DNA from: Pokkaliibacter plantistimulans
GTDB taxonomy: Bacteria; Pseudomonadota; Gammaproteobacteria; Pseudomonadales; Balneatricaceae
Reading direction: 5' to 3'
NCBI RefSeq assembly: GCF_003194385.1
Contig: NZ_LAPT01000022.1
Coordinates: 1-64,000 of the forward strand
Length of the DNA stretch: 64,000 nucleotides
A program made the translations under genes and the position numbers. The notes beneath the pieces were generated by a model. The model made no database searches and was not told the DNA's origin. It saw only the letters and a program-made list of their open reading frames with translations. Each line of letters begins with the position of its first letter. Within the stretch, counting starts at the first letter, position 1. Positions 63,808 through 64,000 of the stretch are shown here, one piece after another.

Positions 63808-64000
63808 ATGTCGTCATCCGCATCGACCCGTGCAGCTGGCGTGGCCCAGCCTGCCATCAGCTATAAAGCCAGGATTCGTCTGTACCAGCTCGCGTTGCTG
63901 ATCGGACTGTTTCTGTTCTGGGGGATCACCACGCACTACGGCATTCTGCCCAGCTTCTTCTTCGGTGAGCCGATCCCCGTGCTGCAACAGGTTTTCGACT
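63808..64000 (+). CDS. ABC transporter permease (partial, runs off the right edge)
   Basis: Only the first 64 residues are present. A soluble N-terminal tail of about 25 residues precedes a membrane helix (LYQLALLIGLFLFWGITT), then LPSFFFGEPIPVLQQ, the usual opening of TauC/SsuC-type permeases. GAGGAG lies eight bases before the ATG. It completes the binding protein, ATPase and permease set. Confidence 0.88.
   Translation, partial: MSSSASTRAAGVAQPAISYKARIRLYQLALLIGLFLFWGITTHYGILPSFFFGEPIPVLQQVFD

Overview
The window is chromosomal DNA from a GC-rich gammaproteobacterium. Marine or plant-associated Oceanospirillales/Pseudomonadales relatives fit best. This rests on elongation factor P with arginine at position 32 next to its rhamnosyltransferase EarP, an RpoN-type DctB/DctD system, RlmF, MtnK/MtnA, and a LexA-type box at uvrD. 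The genus is not identifiable by eye.

Region 1 (1-34.3 kb) is a complete type VI secretion system (T6SS). A leftward VgrG operon (1-8.9 kb) encodes VgrG, two proteins I do not recognise, PAAR, a DUF4123 adaptor and a very large partial protein with C-terminal membrane helices, which is the likely effector. A leftward PpkA-type Ser/Thr kinase (9.05-11.2 kb) is divergent from a long rightward operon (11.4-33.4 kb): fha-tssJ-tssK-tssL-tssM-tagF-pppA-tssA-tssB-tssC-tssC2-tagJ-tssE-tssF-tssG-clpV. hcp follows with its own structured leader and terminator. All 13 core Tss proteins are present, together with kinase, phosphatase, FHA and TagF, the parts of threonine-phosphorylation control. Two lower-GC genes behind the hcp terminator are candidates for a cargo/immunity pair.

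Region 2 (35-47.1 kb) is mostly core genome: rlmF, efp with earP, a periplasmic Moco-fold-like protein overlapping a membrane GGDEF diguanylate cyclase, TRAP permeases dctQ-dctM without dctP, a KgtP-like 2-oxoglutarate permease, and dctD-dctB. I read sigma-54 promoter elements upstream of both dctQM and kgtP, consistent with control of both by DctBD.

Region 3 (47.2-51.0 kb) is an AT-rich accessory island. It looks like an integron-type cassette array without an integrase. Same-strand genes each end in a TAA that enters an imperfect inverted repeat of 74-115 bp, like attC sites. The cassettes carry a Cys/His-cluster protein, a Fic/Doc protein with a HicA-like tail, an unknown protein, a LysE-family exporter and a decayed DUF2806 gene. 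A perfect 16-bp palindrome and a second copy of its core precede the first gene.

Region 4 (51.2-64 kb) is ordinary genome: uvrD, a TfoX C-terminal-domain protein, an M50 membrane protease, a TetR regulator, an unknown 129-residue protein, an SLC13/DASS transporter, mtnK and mtnA (methionine salvage), a DUF3750 protein, and the start of a NitT/TauT-type ABC operon that leaves the window at the right edge. I saw no rRNA, tRNA, CRISPR array, insertion sequence or integrase gene.
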